Position numbers and translations under genes: made by a program. From the NCBI RefSeq assembly GCF_014207935.1, contig NZ_JACHLL010000003.1:508265-572264 (forward strand): DNA of 64,000 nt, in the 5' to 3' direction. A model generated the notes under the pieces. That model saw nothing but the letters and a program-made list of their open reading frames with translations, did no database searches and had not been told where the DNA came from. Positions 28,565 to 39,250 of this stretch are shown here, in pieces. The stretch is from Pseudomonas fluvialis. Lineage in GTDB: Bacteria; Pseudomonadota; Gammaproteobacteria; Pseudomonadales; Pseudomonadaceae. Every line of letters starts with the position of its first letter. Position 1 is the first letter of the stretch.

Positions 28565-29917
28565 CTAGCCCCTCTCGAACAACGCCATCGCCTCGACATG
28601 CGCCGTCTGCGGAAACATGTCGAGAATCCCGGCCTTGCGCAGCCGGTAGCCCTGTCGGACCAGCTCGGCGGCATCCCGCGCCAGCGTGGCGGGGTTGCAG
28701 GAAACGTACAGCACACGTTCTGCGCCCAGGCGCTGCATATCGCGCACCACCTCGAAGGCACCGTCACGCGGCGGGTCCAGCAACACGGCCGGAAAGCCGC
28801 ATTCTGCCCAACTCGCCGAATGCAGGGGCTGCGCCAGATCAGCACAGAGCACCCGCACATTATCCAGACCATTGGCCAGGGCGTTGGCCTGGGCACGCTC
28901 GACCATCGCCGCGACACCCTCCACCGCCACCACCTCACGCACCCGCCGAGCCAGCGGCAGGGCAAAGTTGCCCAGACCACAGAACAGGTCGAGCACACGC
29001 TCGTCGGCCTGCGGCGCCAGCCAGTCTAGCGCCTGCGCCACCATCTGCTCGTTGATCGACGCGTTGACCTGAACGAAATCGCCCGGCCGCCAGGCCAGCT
29101 CCACGGCAAAGGCCGGCAGGGCGAACCCCAGCTCGGCACCGGCCTGATCCGGGTAGGGCTCACCCTCGCCATGCCACCACAACTGCACCTGCTGCTCGGC
29201 ACAGAATTGCCGCAGCAACTGCTGATCAGCCTCGACCAGCGCCCCGGTATGGCGCAGCAGCAGCGCCACCTGAGTGCCGCTGAACAGCTCGACATGGCCG
29301 AGCCGCTCCGGGCGGCCGAACTGGCGGAGCAGCGCCGGCAAAGCGCGGGCAATCGACTGCAAGGGCTGTACCAGCACCGGGCACTCGCCCAGGGCAACAA
29401 TGTCCTGACTGGCGGCAGCGCGGAAACCGACCTCCAGACGCTTTTGCTTGGCATCCCAGCGCACGGCAATCCGCGTGCGTCGGCGATAGCCCAGCTCCGG
29501 ACCGGTCAGCGGCGTTGCCCACTCCTCCGGCTGCACCTGCGCCAAACGCTGCAACTGCTCGGCCAGGCTGCGCTGTTTCAGCGCCAGCTGTTCGGCATGC
29601 GGCAGGTGCTGCAGGCTGCAGCCGCCGCAGCGCCCAGCCACCGCGCAGGCCGGCTGCCGGCGTAGGTCACTGGCCTTGAGCACGCGCTCGACACGGGCAT
29701 CGACGACCTTGCTGCGCGCCGCCAGCACACGGGCTTCGACATCCTCACCGGCCAGGGCGCCGGCCACAAACCAGGTGCGGCCATCGACATGCGCAATGCC
29801 GCGACCATCATGGGCCAGGCGCTCTATCTGCAGCTTCTGTTTCTTGCCCACCGGCACGCCGGCGGACTTGTCGCCACCGGCCGGCTGGAAGCGCAGGGTC
29901 TTGGGTTGACGGGCCAT
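28565..29917 (-). CDS. rlmD: 23S rRNA (uracil-1939-C5)-methyltransferase RlmD
   Basis: A 450-residue TrmA/RumA-type enzyme. It has an N-terminal TRAM domain (residues about 20-80), an iron-sulfur cluster region with [15 protein letters not shown], the SAM-binding [15 protein letters not shown] and the catalytic Cys in [13 protein letters not shown]. It methylates U1939 of 23S rRNA using SAM. The gene follows cysM by 2 bp and precedes relA by 56 bp on the same strand. Confidence 0.95.
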   Translation of the reverse strand: MARQPKTLRFQPAGGDKSAGVPVGKKQKLQIERLAHDGRGIAHVDGRTWFVAGALAGEDVEARVLAARSKVVDARVERVLKASDLRRQPACAVAGRCGGCSLQHLPHAEQLALKQRSLAEQLQRLAQVQPEEWATPLTGPELGYRRRTRIAVRWDAKQKRLEVGFRAAASQDIVALGECPVLVQPLQSIARALPALLRQFGRPERLGHVELFSGTQVALLLRHTGALVEADQQLLRQFCAEQQVQLWWHGEGEPYPDQAGAELGFALPAFAVELAWRPGDFVQVNASINEQMVAQALDWLAPQADERVLDLFCGLGNFALPLARRVREVVAVEGVAAMVERAQANALANGLDNVRVLCADLAQPLHSASWAECGFPAVLLDPPRDGAFEVVRDMQRLGAERVLYVSCNPATLARDAAELVRQGYRLRKAGILDMFPQTAHVEAMALFERG

Positions 29918-29919
29918 GG

Positions 29920-30804
29920 CTATTGGTTAAACAGGCCGGACGACAGGTAACGGTCGCCGCGGTCACAGATGATCGCCACCATCAGCGCGTTTTCCACCTG
30001 TTGCGACAGGCGCAGCATGGCGGCCACCGCACCGCCGGAGGAGACGCCGCAGAAGATGCCCTCCTCGCGGGCCAGACGGCGCATACAGTCCTCGGCCTCG
30101 GCCTGGGAGATATCCAGCACCTGATCGACCCGGCTGGCGTCGAAGATGCTCGGCAGGTATTCCTGCGGCCAGCGGCGAATCCCCGGAATGGCCGAGCCAT
30201 CCTGCGGCTGCAGGCCGATGATCTGTACCGCCGGGTTCTGTTCCTTGAGGTAGCGCGAGGTACCCATGATGGTGCCGGTGGTGCCCATCGAGCTGATGAA
30301 GTGGGTGATACGCCCGCCTGTCTGCCGCCAGATTTCCGGCCCGGTGCTCTGGTAGTGAGCCACCGGGTTATCGGCATTGGCGAACTGATCCAGCACCTTG
30401 CCCTTGCCTTCGGCCTGCATGGCCAGCGCCAGGTCGCGCGCCTCCTCCATGCCCCCCACCAGAATCAGCTCGGCGCCATAAGCCGTCATGGCCGCCTTGC
30501 GCTCGGCCGTGGAGTTGTCCGGCATGATCAGGATCATGCGGTAGCCCTTGATCGCCGCCACCATGGCCAGGGCAATGCCGGTATTGCCGCTGGTGGCCTC
30601 GATCAAGGTATCGCCGGGGTGGATGTCACCGCGCAACTCGGCCGCGCTGATCATCGACAGCGCCGGGCGGTCCTTCACCGAACCCGCCGGGTTGTTGCCT
30701 TCCAGCTTCACCAGCAGGGTATTGCTGGTCTGTCCCGCCAGGCGCTGCAGACGCACCAGCGGCGTGTTGCCGACATAGTCGGCAATCGTGGGGAAATCAG
30801 TCAT
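29920..30804 (-). CDS. cysM: Cysteine synthase B
   Basis: A 294-residue PLP-dependent beta-replacement enzyme that makes cysteine from O-acetylserine and sulfide or thiosulfate. The PLP lysine is in [12 protein letters not shown] (about residue 41), the substrate loop [13 protein letters not shown] follows, and GCSS-like [12 protein letters not shown] is near the end. The Arg/Gln pattern and [10 protein letters not shown] start fit CysM rather than CysK. ATG 30804 is preferred over a long frame to 31002 running under the gacS promoter. It is divergent from gacS. Confidence 0.93.
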   Translation of the reverse strand: MTDFPTIADYVGNTPLVRLQRLAGQTSNTLLVKLEGNNPAGSVKDRPALSMISAAELRGDIHPGDTLIEATSGNTGIALAMVAAIKGYRMILIMPDNSTAERKAAMTAYGAELILVGGMEEARDLALAMQAEGKGKVLDQFANADNPVAHYQSTGPEIWRQTGGRITHFISSMGTTGTIMGTSRYLKEQNPAVQIIGLQPQDGSAIPGIRRWPQEYLPSIFDASRVDQVLDISQAEAEDCMRRLAREEGIFCGVSSGGAVAAMLRLSQQVENALMVAIICDRGDRYLSSGLFNQ

Positions 30805-30943
30805 GGCGTATCGGCACTCGGCCAGCATTACGGGGCGCCTATGATAGCGGCAAACCGGAGCAGGCCATACCGCCATACGCGCCAGTTGTTTGCCGGTCGT
30901 TGCCGCGCCGCTACACTGCCGGAAAATCTGCAGGAGGCTGTGC

Positions 30944-33703
30944 GTGTTCAAGGACCTAAGCATCAAGAGCCGGGTATTGCTGCTCACCCTGCTGCCCAGC
31001 ACATTGCTGGCCTGCGTACTGGGCGGCTACTTCAGCTGGACTCAGCTATCGGACCTGCGCCAGCAGATCGAAGCCCGCGGCGCACTGATCAGCGAGCAGC
31101 TCGCGGTGCTCGCCGCCCCCGCCCTGCAGGCCGGCCAGAGCGGGCGCCTACAGCGCATCGCCGAAGCCGCGCTGGAACAGGATGATGTGCGCAGCGTGCA
31201 CATCCGCAATACCGACCTGCTTCAGGCCGCGCATGCCGGCCCGCGCCTGAAGAACCTCGACCCGCTGACCGACCGCCAGCGCCTGGCCTTGTCCAGCGGC
31301 AGCGACAGCACACGCTTTCGCCTACCGGTGCTCGGCCGCCACTACAACCTGGGCGCCCAGGCCACCGCCGCACCGGACCACCTGCTGGGCTGGGTTGACG
31401 TGGAAATCGCCCACAGCGGCATTCTGCTGAAAACCTATCAGGGACTGCTCGCCAGTCTGCTGCTGACATTGCTGGCCTTGGTCGCCACAGCCATGCTCGC
31501 TCTGCGCCTTTCACGTTCGGTCAACGGCCCGCTGCGACGCATCCAGCAAGGCGTCGCGCAACTGCGCGAAGGCCGACTGGAGACACGCCTGCCGCTGATC
31601 GGCAACGAGGAACTGGACGCGCTCTCGGCCGGTATCAACCGCATGGCCGAGGCCCTGCAGAGCGCCCAGGAGGAAATGCAGCACAGCATCGACCAGGCCA
31701 CCGAGGACGTCAGACAGAACCTGGAAACCATCGAGATCCAGAACATCGAACTGGACCTGGCGCGCAAGGAGGCACTGGAGGCCAGCCGCATCAAGTCCGA
31801 ATTCCTCGCCAACATGAGCCACGAGATCCGTACGCCACTCAACGGCATCATCGGCTTTACCCATCTGCTGCTGAAAAGCGACATGACGCCTCGTCAGCTC
31901 GACTACCTGGCCACCATCGAAAAGTCCGCCGATAGCCTGATGGGAATCATCAATGAGGTGCTCGATTTCTCCAAGATCGAAGCCGGCAAGCTGGTGCTGG
32001 AGAAACTGCCGTTCAACCTCTGCGATCTGATCGAGGAAAGCCTCACCCTGCTCGCCCCGGGCGCCCACGAGAAACAGCTCGAACTGGTCAGCCTGTTCTA
32101 CCGCGACACTCCGCGCGCCCTGATCGGCGACCCGCAGCGCCTCAAGCAGGTGCTCAACAACCTGATCAGCAACGCCATCAAGTTCACCCGCTCCGGCAGC
32201 ATCGTGGTGCGCACCATGCTCGAAGACGAACGCGACGGCCGCGCCCAGCTGCGCATCAGCGTGCAGGACACCGGTATCGGCCTGTCCGACGAGGACCTGG
32301 CCGCCCTGTTCAAGGCTTTCAGCCAGGCCGACAACTCGCTCAGCCGGCAACCCGGCGGCACCGGTCTTGGCCTGGTCATCTCGCGGCGCATCATCGAACA
32401 GATGGGGGGCGAGATTGGCGTGGAAAGCCGCCCTGGCGCCGGTTCGGAATTCTGGATCAGCCTCAGCCTGCCGCGGGCCCGCGAGGACATCGAAGACCAG
32501 CCGCGCGCTCCCCTGCTGGGACGCCAGCTGGTCCTGCTGGAAAGCCACGAACTGAGCCGCCAGGCCATGCAGCACCAGCTCGAAGACCTCGGCCTGGAAG
32601 TCACCAGTTTTGCCGAACGCGAGGCCCTGCTGGCGCATGTCGCCCGGCAGCAGGCGGCCGGCCAGCCGGTCGGCCTGGCACTGCTGGCCATCAGCCTTGG
32701 CGAGCTGCCTGCCGAGCAGCTCAACCCCCTGGTTCTGCAGCTGGAGAAGCTCGGCTGCCGCAGCCTGCTGCTCTGCCCGACCACCGAACAGGCGCAGCTG
32801 CACACCCTGCTCGGCAGTAGCCGCAGCCTGTTGCAGGCCAAACCGGCCTGTCGGCGCAAGCTGCAGAGTGGCCTCAGCGAACTGCTCGGGCCGCGCCCGC
32901 AACCGGTCGAGGAAGCTCCGGTCATCCCCGATCGTCCGCCGCGCCTGCTCTGCGTCGACGACAACCCGGCCAACCTGCTGCTGGTACAGACCCTGCTCGG
33001 TGATCTCGGCGCCGAAGTCACCGCCGTGGACAGCGGTTTTGCCGCCCTCGACGTACTGGAGCGCAAGGAGTTCGACCTGGTGTTCATGGACGTGCAGATG
33101 CCGGAAATGGACGGCCGTCAGACCACCGAAGAAATCCGCCGCCGCGAGGCCGTGGCAGGACGCGCCCCGTTGCCGATCATCGCCCTGACCGCCCACGCCC
33201 TGGCTAATGAAAAGCGCGCCCTACTGCGCATCGGTATGGACGACTACCTGACCAAGCCGATCAGCGAACGGCAACTGGTTCAGGTCATTCTCAAGTGGAC
33301 CGGCCTCAGCCTGCGCCGCGCCAGCAGCGAGGGCGCCCAGCTCGACAGCAATCCGCTGATCGACCCACTGCAGCTGCCGGTGCTCGACAGCGAGGAAGGG
33401 CTGCGCCTGGCGGCCGGCAAATCGGTACTGGCCGCTGACATGCTGGGCATGCTGCTGGCCTCCCTGGAAGCGGACCAGATCGCCATTCGCAGCGCCCGCG
33501 AGCAGCAGGATCGCCTGGCCCTGCTCGAGCGCGTGCACCGCCTGCACGGTGCCACCCGCTATTGCGGCGTGCCGCAACTGCGTGCTGCCTGCCAGCAGGC
33601 GGAAACCCTGCTCAAGGAAGAAGATGCAGGCGCACAACAGGCACTCGATACCCTCGAAGAAGCCATTCGCCGCCTGCAACAGCAAGCCCGTACCCCGGCC
33701 TGA
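30944..33703 (+). CDS. gacS: Hybrid sensor histidine kinase GacS (BarA/GacS)
   Basis: A 919-residue membrane kinase that, with GacA, switches on the small RNAs RsmY/RsmZ in pseudomonads. Domains in order: membrane segment 10-30, periplasmic sensor to about 165, second segment about 166-188, HAMP, HisKA with [11 protein letters not shown] (His 293), ATPase ([26 protein letters not shown]), a degenerate receiver-like stretch (about 525-640, no phospho-acceptor Asp), a true receiver (Asp 716 in [12 protein letters not shown]) and a C-terminal Hpt domain (His 868 in HRLHGAT). The GTG start at 30944 follows a perfect AGGAGG by six bases. Confidence 0.95.
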   Translation: MFKDLSIKSRVLLLTLLPSTLLACVLGGYFSWTQLSDLRQQIEARGALISEQLAVLAAPALQAGQSGRLQRIAEAALEQDDVRSVHIRNTDLLQAAHAGPRLKNLDPLTDRQRLALSSGSDSTRFRLPVLGRHYNLGAQATAAPDHLLGWVDVEIAHSGILLKTYQGLLASLLLTLLALVATAMLALRLSRSVNGPLRRIQQGVAQLREGRLETRLPLIGNEELDALSAGINRMAEALQSAQEEMQHSIDQATEDVRQNLETIEIQNIELDLARKEALEASRIKSEFLANMSHEIRTPLNGIIGFTHLLLKSDMTPRQLDYLATIEKSADSLMGIINEVLDFSKIEAGKLVLEKLPFNLCDLIEESLTLLAPGAHEKQLELVSLFYRDTPRALIGDPQRLKQVLNNLISNAIKFTRSGSIVVRTMLEDERDGRAQLRISVQDTGIGLSDEDLAALFKAFSQADNSLSRQPGGTGLGLVISRRIIEQMGGEIGVESRPGAGSEFWISLSLPRAREDIEDQPRAPLLGRQLVLLESHELSRQAMQHQLEDLGLEVTSFAEREALLAHVARQQAAGQPVGLALLAISLGELPAEQLNPLVLQLEKLGCRSLLLCPTTEQAQLHTLLGSSRSLLQAKPACRRKLQSGLSELLGPRPQPVEEAPVIPDRPPRLLCVDDNPANLLLVQTLLGDLGAEVTAVDSGFAALDVLERKEFDLVFMDVQMPEMDGRQTTEEIRRREAVAGRAPLPIIALTAHALANEKRALLRIGMDDYLTKPISERQLVQVILKWTGLSLRRASSEGAQLDSNPLIDPLQLPVLDSEEGLRLAAGKSVLAADMLGMLLASLEADQIAIRSAREQQDRLALLERVHRLHGATRYCGVPQLRAACQQAETLLKEEDAGAQQALDTLEEAIRRLQQQARTPA

Positions 33704-33714
33704 GGAGCCCAGCC

Positions 33715-34707
33715 ATGCAAATCATGCTGTTCAGCTGCCAGAACTACGAGCAAGAAAGCTTCAGCGGAGCCAATTCGGCAGGCGCCTTCACCCTGAGTTT
33801 TCAGCCGAGTCGCCTGACCCTCAGTACCGCTGCCCTGGCCGACGGCGTACCCGTGGTCTGCGCCTTCATCAACGACGACCTGTCGGCACCTGTGCTGCAG
33901 CGCCTGGCGGCCGGCGGCACTCGACTGATCGCCCTGCGCTCAGCCGGCTACAACCATGTCGATCTGAAAGCCGCCGAACTGCTCGGCCTCGGCGTAGTGC
34001 GCGTGCCCGACTACTCGCCACACGCCATCGCCGAGCACGCCGTGGCGCTGATCCTGGCGCTCAATCGGCGCATACACCGAGCCTACAACCGCACTCGCGA
34101 GGGCGATTTCTCACTGCACGGACTGATCGGCTTCGATCTGCACGGCAAAACCGTCGGCGTAGTCGGCACCGGGCAGATAGGCGCGGCCTTCGCCCGCATC
34201 ATGCTCGGCTTCGGTTGCCGGGTACTGGCCAGTGACCCGCAGATCGACCCGGCCCTGCAACAGGCCGGCGTCCACTATCTGCCGCTGGGCGAGATGCTGG
34301 CGCAGACCGACATCCTCAGCCTGCACTGTCCGCTCAACACCGCCACCCGCCACCTGATCGACGCCAACGCCCTCACCTGCCTCAAGCCTGGCGCCATGCT
34401 GATCAACACCGGCCGCGGAGCGCTGGTCGATACGCCGGCACTGATCGACGCCCTGAAAAGCGGCCGTCTGGGGTATCTAGGCCTGGATGTCTACGAAGAA
34501 GAAGCCCAGCTGTTCTTTGCCGACTGCTCCGACCAGCCGCTGCAAGACGATGTGCTGGCACGCCTGCTGACCTTCCCCAACGTCATCATCACCGCCCACC
34601 AGGCCTTTCTCACCCGCGAGGCCCTGGCGGCCATCGCCACCACCACCCTGAACAACATCAGCGCCTGGCACGCCGGCAACGCCACCAACCGGGTCAACGC
34701 GGTCTGA
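33715..34707 (+). CDS. ldhA: D-lactate dehydrogenase (fermentative, 2-hydroxyacid dehydrogenase family)
   Basis: A 330-residue NAD-dependent enzyme that reduces pyruvate to D-lactate. The NAD loop VGVVGTGQIGAAFARI is near residues 146-160. Catalytic Arg (NTGRGALVD), Glu (YEEEAQ) and His (ITAHQAFLTREAL) are all present. It begins 11 bp after gacS, the arrangement of PAO1 PA0927-PA0928 as I recall it. ATG 33715 (MQIMLFSCQNYE) is the usual N terminus; a long upstream extension inside gacS is a shadow. Confidence 0.94.
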   Translation: MQIMLFSCQNYEQESFSGANSAGAFTLSFQPSRLTLSTAALADGVPVVCAFINDDLSAPVLQRLAAGGTRLIALRSAGYNHVDLKAAELLGLGVVRVPDYSPHAIAEHAVALILALNRRIHRAYNRTREGDFSLHGLIGFDLHGKTVGVVGTGQIGAAFARIMLGFGCRVLASDPQIDPALQQAGVHYLPLGEMLAQTDILSLHCPLNTATRHLIDANALTCLKPGAMLINTGRGALVDTPALIDALKSGRLGYLGLDVYEEEAQLFFADCSDQPLQDDVLARLLTFPNVIITAHQAFLTREALAAIATTTLNNISAWHAGNATNRVNAV

Positions 34708-34749
34708 AGCGGCGCCCATGGTAGGATTCCCGCACCTTGCGGAGGACTT

Positions 34750-35190
34750 ATGGCCGAACACGATTTCCGTTACACCCTGCTCAACCCTGCACACACTCTG
34801 ACCGAGTGCCGCGCCATGGCACCCGGTCTGTACCAGCTGACCGGCAATGGCGGCTCGGTGCAGAACGGCGACACCCTGCTGGTCACGCTCAAGGGCAGCC
34901 GCGACCTGTTCATGCGCCTGAACGTGGACAAGGTCCGTCACCTGATCAATCCACCCGGTCAGTGGACGGCGGTGGCCAAAGGCCCAGCATTCCGCGAATT
35001 GGCCATCCATACTTGGCAGGTCAACTGTGATGGCTGTGCTGCCACGCTGGACTTCGAGTTCGCCGTCGATGCCACCCTCGGCAACCCGGCGCGCGAAGCC
35101 GCCGCGCAGGCACGCATCGCCGAACTGGGCTGGCAGACCCGCGCCGGCCAGCACCTGTGCCCGAACTGCCAGAAGGAAACCGCTGCATGA
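34750..35190 (+). CDS. Conserved hypothetical protein with two CxxC pairs
   Basis: A 146-residue cytoplasmic protein with no signal peptide. Two CxxC pairs, NCDGCAA (about residue 95) and HLCPNCQKE at the C terminus, could bind a metal such as zinc. Function is unrecognised. It has a clear GCGGAGGAC ribosome site. Its last four bases overlap the start of the META-domain lipoprotein gene, so the two are coupled. Position corresponds to PA0926/PA0925 in PAO1 as I recall it. Confidence 0.8.
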   Translation: MAEHDFRYTLLNPAHTLTECRAMAPGLYQLTGNGGSVQNGDTLLVTLKGSRDLFMRLNVDKVRHLINPPGQWTAVAKGPAFRELAIHTWQVNCDGCAATLDFEFAVDATLGNPAREAAAQARIAELGWQTRAGQHLCPNCQKETAA

Positions 35191-35588
35191 AGAAAATCGC
35201 CGCCCTGTTGCCGCTGGCACTGCTGAGCGCCTGCGCCAGCGACCAGCCAAGTCTTCAAACCGAGCGCACCTATCGGGTCGAGTGGATTGGCGAACGCCCG
35301 CTGATCGACCGCAGCTATCTGACCGTGACCCTCGGCGAGGACAGCCGGGCATACGGCAATGCCGGCTGCAATCACTGGTTCGGCGGCTACAGCCTTGATG
35401 ACGAGCAACTGAGTTTCAGCGCACCGGCCAGCACCATGAAGATGTGCGCACCTGCACTGATGGAGCAGGAGCAACGCTTCCTCAAGGCCCTGCAGTCGGT
35501 GCAGCGCTGGGATTTCAGCGCCACCGGCGAGCTGCGCCTGTGGCCCGCCAGCGGCAAACCGATTCGGCTGTTCGAAGACCAGCGCTGA
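35187..35588 (+). CDS. META-domain lipoprotein (HslJ-like)
   Basis: A 133-residue lipoprotein: signal peptide with lipobox ALLSAC (Cys about 14), then a META domain. The landmarks are GNAGCNHWFGGYSLDDEQLSFS and ASTMKMCAPALMEQEQRFLKAL. HslJ/META proteins are envelope proteins linked to heat shock or novobiocin tolerance in E. coli; the mechanism is unknown. It overlaps the previous gene by four bases and converges on dinB with a 2-bp gap. Confidence 0.85.
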   Translation: MKKIAALLPLALLSACASDQPSLQTERTYRVEWIGERPLIDRSYLTVTLGEDSRAYGNAGCNHWFGGYSLDDEQLSFSAPASTMKMCAPALMEQEQRFLKALQSVQRWDFSATGELRLWPASGKPIRLFEDQR

Positions 35589-35590
35589 GG

Positions 35591-36667
35591 CTAGAACAAC
35601 AGCAACTGCTCCTGCGCCTCGCGCAGATCAATCAGGCGCACGCCAAGGCCCAACAGGCGTACCGGCTTGCCACCCCGGGCGAAGGCAGCCCCAAGCAGCA
35701 CGGCGTAGCTGTCCAGATCACGCCCGGCACCACCCTGCTCCAGGGTGGTCTGGGTGAAATCATGGAACTTGATCTTGACGTAGGGCTTACCCGGTCGATA
35801 GCTGCCGTCCAGCCGCGCCAGGCGCTGCTCCAGCTGCTCCAGAAGCCCCGGCAACTGCTGCAGACAGGCCTGCAGGTTGGGTAGATCGCTGTCAAAGGTA
35901 TGCTCGACACTGACCGACTGCCGACGACTGTCGGCCTCCACGACACGCTCATCGATACCCCGCGCCAGCCCCCACAGGCGCTCGCCGAAGCTGCCAAACT
36001 CACGCAACAGAGCCAGCTTGTCCCATTCACGCAGATCGCTGCAGAGCGTTATTCCCAGGCGCGAGAGCTTGTCGGCAGTAACCTTGCCGACACCGTGCAG
36101 ACGACTGACCGGCAGTGCCGCGACAAAATCCTCCACCTCATCCGGGGTAATCACGAAAAGCCCGTTGGGCTTGCGCCAGTCACTGGCGATCTTGGCCAGA
36201 AACTTGTTGGGCGCCACGCCGGCTGAAACGGTGATACGCAGCTCCTGCCAGACCCGCTGGCGAATCTCTCGGGCCATCCGCGTGGCACTGCCACCACAGT
36301 GACTGGCCTCGCTGACATCCACATAGGCCTCGTCCAGCGACAATGGCTCGATACGTTCGCTGTACTCGCGCAGGATCGCGTGAATTTGCCGTGAAGCCAG
36401 GCGGTAGGCCTCCATATGCGGCTTGACCACCAGCAGATCCGGGCACAACTTGAGCGCCTGCCGGGTAGGCATGGCCGAACGTACGCCCCAGGCACGTGCC
36501 TCGTAGTTGCAGGTGGCGATCACCCCGCGCCGCTCGGCCGCGCCACCGACCGCCAACGGACGCCCGGCCAGCTGCGGGTCATCGCGCATCTCGATGGCGG
36601 CATAAAAGCAGTCGCAGTCGATATGGATGATCTTGCGCACGGAAGTCCGGTAGGCCTCGCCAGGCAT
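35591..36667 (-). CDS. dinB: DNA polymerase IV
   Basis: A 358-residue Y-family translesion polymerase. Catalytic acids are in IIHIDCDCFYAAIEM and PLSLDEAYVDVS, the steric-gate Phe/Tyr pair in CFYAA, and the helix-hairpin-helix in LHGVGKVTADKL. The C-terminal clamp-binding tail ends EQLLLF. The start may be ATG 36667 (GAGGG nine bases upstream) or GTG 36640, which gives the VRKIIHID start of PAO1 DinB. I see no clear LexA box upstream. Confidence 0.94.
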   Translation of the reverse strand: MPGEAYRTSVRKIIHIDCDCFYAAIEMRDDPQLAGRPLAVGGAAERRGVIATCNYEARAWGVRSAMPTRQALKLCPDLLVVKPHMEAYRLASRQIHAILREYSERIEPLSLDEAYVDVSEASHCGGSATRMAREIRQRVWQELRITVSAGVAPNKFLAKIASDWRKPNGLFVITPDEVEDFVAALPVSRLHGVGKVTADKLSRLGITLCSDLREWDKLALLREFGSFGERLWGLARGIDERVVEADSRRQSVSVEHTFDSDLPNLQACLQQLPGLLEQLEQRLARLDGSYRPGKPYVKIKFHDFTQTTLEQGGAGRDLDSYAVLLGAAFARGGKPVRLLGLGVRLIDLREAQEQLLLF

Positions 36668-36741
36668 GCTCTGAGGCCCTCAGTCTAGCACCCGTATAAC
36701 GCTAACCATCTGAGCAAAAAACACTTTTTCCAAACTAATGG

Positions 36742-36769
36742 TTGACACAAAAGTCTGCGCCAGTAGAAT
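36742..36769 (+). promoter_or_regulatory. Promoter of first initiator tRNA gene
   Basis: A perfect TTGACA (36742-36747), 16-base spacer and TAGAAT (36764-36769), with the tRNA beginning seven bases later. The same arrangement recurs before the second copy. Confidence 0.85.
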
Positions 36770-36775
36770 GTGCGG

Positions 36776-36852
<77 letters not shown>

Positions 36853-36857
36853 ATTCG

Positions 36858-36886
36858 AAAGGCCACTCAATGAGTGGCCTTTTTTA
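36858..36886 (+). terminator. Terminator of tRNA-fMet copy 1
   Basis: AGGCCACTC-AAT-GAGTGGCCT stem followed by a T run, six bases after the CCA end. Confidence 0.88.
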
Positions 36887-36933
36887 TTGTCTGCGCGAAT
36901 CATTTAACTATTTGATTAAAAAGCAGAAATCGA

Positions 36934-36961
36934 TTGACAGCAGGGAGCAGATGAGTAGAAT
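36934..36961 (+). promoter_or_regulatory. Promoter of second initiator tRNA gene
   Basis: TTGACA (36934-36939), 16-base spacer and TAGAAT (36956-36961), again seven bases before the tRNA. The spacer sequence differs from that of copy 1, so only the functional elements were kept. Confidence 0.85.
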
Positions 36962-36967
36962 TGGCGG

Positions 36968-37044
<77 letters not shown>

Positions 37045-37049
37045 ATTCG

Positions 37050-37078
37050 AAAGGCCACTCAACGAGTGGCCTTTTTTG
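37050..37078 (+). terminator. Terminator of tRNA-fMet copy 2
   Basis: AGGCCACTC-AAC-GAGTGGCCT stem and T run; it differs from the copy 1 terminator by one loop base. Confidence 0.88.
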
Positions 37079-37165
37079 TTTGTGCGTATTTCCCCCAGTG
37101 TTCAGGTTGACTTAAGCCTGGCGCACTATTCTTCTGCGCAACCACTTTGCACCGGAGTCGCAACG

Positions 37166-37711
37166 ATGAGCTGGAAAAACACCGAACAGCGCTATGGCAG
37201 CCTGTCCATCGGCCTGCACTGGCTGACCCTGATCCTGATCGTGCTGGTGTACTGCACCATGGAGTTCCGCGGAATCTTTCCAAAAGGCACGCCGGAACGG
37301 GATCTGATGAAACAGGCCCACTTCATCATCGGCCTGAGCATCTTCGCGCTGACCTTCCTGCGCATTGCTGCCCGCGCCATCGCCCCAGCACCGCGCATTG
37401 TGCCCGCCATCCCACAGTGGCAAGCCATCCCGGCCAAGCTGGTCCATCTGGCCCTTTATGCCCTGATGCTTGGCGCACCGCTGGCCGGCTGGCTGATCCT
37501 CAGCGGCGAAGCCAAGCCAATCCCGCTGGGGCTGCCGGCGCTGATCGAGAAAAATCACAGCCTCGCCGAAACCGTGGAGCACTACCATGTGCTGGCCGCA
37601 GAAATCGGCTACTGGCTGATTGGCCTGCACGCAGCCGCGGCGATCTTCCACAAGCATGTGGTCAAAGACAACACGATGGAGCGCATGCTGCCGCAACGCA
37701 GCGATTCCTGA
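37166..37711 (+). CDS. Cytochrome b561
   Basis: A 181-residue inner-membrane dihaem cytochrome with four membrane segments (about 12-32, 48-68, 90-110 and 145-165). Candidate haem histidines are in LSIGLHWLTL, KQAHFIIGL, KLVHLALYALM and GLHAAAAIFHKHVV. It passes electrons between quinol and other acceptors (superoxide in the E. coli CybB case). The start is ATG 37166 with GGAG nine bases upstream. It resembles PAO1 PA0918 as I recall it. Confidence 0.9.
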   Translation: MSWKNTEQRYGSLSIGLHWLTLILIVLVYCTMEFRGIFPKGTPERDLMKQAHFIIGLSIFALTFLRIAARAIAPAPRIVPAIPQWQAIPAKLVHLALYALMLGAPLAGWLILSGEAKPIPLGLPALIEKNHSLAETVEHYHVLAAEIGYWLIGLHAAAAIFHKHVVKDNTMERMLPQRSDS

Positions 37712-37726
37712 GTTTTGCCGACCATG

Positions 37727-37754
37727 AAAAAGCCGGGGCATGCCCCGGCTTTTT
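37727..37754. terminator. Bidirectional terminator, CATGAAAAAGCC type
   Basis: AAAAAGCCGGGGCATGCCCCGGCTTTTT palindrome flanked by CATG and CATG. It serves the convergent cytochrome b561 and pdxJ genes. Confidence 0.9.
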
Positions 37755-37772
37755 CATGCCTCACACAACGTG

Positions 37773-38519
37773 TCAGCGTCCACTCGCAGCAGACACAATC
37801 AGCGACTTCATCTCAGCCACCGCCTGCTTGAAACCAACGAACAGGGCATGGGCCACAATGGCATGGCCAATGTTCAGCTCGTTGATCCCGGCAATCGCCG
37901 CAACGGCCTCGGCATTGTGATAATGCAGACCATGCCCGGCATTGACGATCAGGCCATGGGCCAGGCCGCACTCCACACCGTCGCGGATGCGCGCCAGTTC
38001 GCGTGCTGCCTCAATCGGTGTCTGCGCATCAGCATAACGCCCGGTGTGCAATTCGATCGCCGGCGCACCAATGCGCGCGGCCGCTTCGATCTGACGCGGA
38101 TCGGCATCAATGAACAGCGAAACCTCACAACCATGTTGGGCCAGACGCTGCACGGCATCGCGGATACGCCCCTCTTGCGCCAGCACATCCAGGCCACCCT
38201 CGGTGGTCAGTTCCTGACGGGTCTCCGGGACAAAACATGCATGCGCCGGACGAATTTCTTCGGCAAAGGCCAGCATGAACTCAGTAACACCCATCTCAAA
38301 GTTCATCCGTGTCTGCAGCACCTCACGGAGCACCCGCACGTCGCGATCCTGGATATGCCGACGATCCTCGCGCAGGTGCACCGTAATACCATCCGCCCCC
38401 GCCTCTTCAGCATCCAGCGCGGCCTTGACCGGATCAGGGTAGCGGGTACCACGAGCCTGACGCAGGGTAGCCACATGGTCGATATTGACCCCCAGCAGAA
38501 TGCGATTGGCGGCAGTCAC
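37773..38519 (-). CDS. pdxJ: Pyridoxine 5'-phosphate synthase
   Basis: A 248-residue TIM-barrel enzyme that joins 3-amino-2-oxopropyl phosphate and deoxyxylulose 5-phosphate to make vitamin B6. Family segments are [17 protein letters not shown] (catalytic His), [29 protein letters not shown] and [13 protein letters not shown]. It uses a GTG start at 38519, six bases from GGAG. It is the last gene of the lepA-lepB-DUF4845-rnc-era-recO-pdxJ run. Confidence 0.95.
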   Translation of the reverse strand: MTAANRILLGVNIDHVATLRQARGTRYPDPVKAALDAEEAGADGITVHLREDRRHIQDRDVRVLREVLQTRMNFEMGVTEFMLAFAEEIRPAHACFVPETRQELTTEGGLDVLAQEGRIRDAVQRLAQHGCEVSLFIDADPRQIEAAARIGAPAIELHTGRYADAQTPIEAARELARIRDGVECGLAHGLIVNAGHGLHYHNAEAVAAIAGINELNIGHAIVAHALFVGFKQAVAEMKSLIVSAASGR

Positions 38520-38551
38520 GATAAACTCCAGCGATAGTGAATAGGTTGTAA

Positions 38552-39232
38552 TCAGGTCTTGCGGAACAACTCGCGGCTAACCAGCGGGCGCCCACCCAGA
38601 TGGGGAGCCAGGGCTTGCCGCATCAAACGCTTGGCCGCGGCCAGAACTCCGGGAGTCTGCCAGTCAGCCTCATTCATGGCCAGCAGATCCGTGCCATGGA
38701 ACAGTCCGGGCTGCAATTGCACGACCGGCTCAAAACCGCAATCCGCCAGCCAGCGATAAAGGCCTTGCGGCTCTATCGGCTGACCATGGCGATCCTGATC
38801 CAGGGCAAACCCGTAACCCAGCTCATCCAGCAGACGCCACTCGAAGGCACGCAGCAACGGCTCCAGCGGCCGCCCGGCGGCCAGTAGCGGCAGCGTCGCG
38901 GCATAGTGATCGAACAACAAGGGATGCGGCGCCTCTGCCGGCAGCAGGCGAATCAGTAATTCATTGAGGTACAAACCAGAAAACAAGGCATCGCCAGCCA
39001 GCAGATTGGGGACTCCGGCGGGCTCCAACCGAGCAACCGCCTTCAGCTCGCCACGCCCACGCAACTCCAGCTCCAGCGGAATGAAGGGCCTGACCAGGCT
39101 GCCTGCCTTGCCGCGCGCGCCTCGTAGCACCGCACGGCAACGCCCATGTGGCGTCAGCAGATCAACGAGCGCGCTGCTTTCCTTGTAGGCACGGCTGTGC
39201 AGCACATAGGCAGCCTGCACCTGGGCAAGCAT
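38552..39232 (-). CDS. recO: DNA repair protein RecO
   Basis: A 226-residue recombination mediator of the RecFOR pathway, which loads RecA on SSB-coated gaps. It has an N-terminal OB fold ([20 protein letters not shown], then [13 protein letters not shown]) and a helical C-terminal domain ([26 protein letters not shown]). No zinc-finger cysteines are seen, as in other gammaproteobacteria. It lies 18 bp after era and 32 bp before pdxJ. Confidence 0.93.
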   Translation of the reverse strand: MLAQVQAAYVLHSRAYKESSALVDLLTPHGRCRAVLRGARGKAGSLVRPFIPLELELRGRGELKAVARLEPAGVPNLLAGDALFSGLYLNELLIRLLPAEAPHPLLFDHYAATLPLLAAGRPLEPLLRAFEWRLLDELGYGFALDQDRHGQPIEPQGLYRWLADCGFEPVVQLQPGLFHGTDLLAMNEADWQTPGVLAAAKRLMRQALAPHLGGRPLVSRELFRKT

Positions 39233-39250
39233 CGGCTAGCCCCGACCGCC

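Noticed and set aside
26553..28568. Open frame of 671 codons antisense to relA
   Set aside because: Shadow of relA third-position GC bias; relA motifs are unambiguous.
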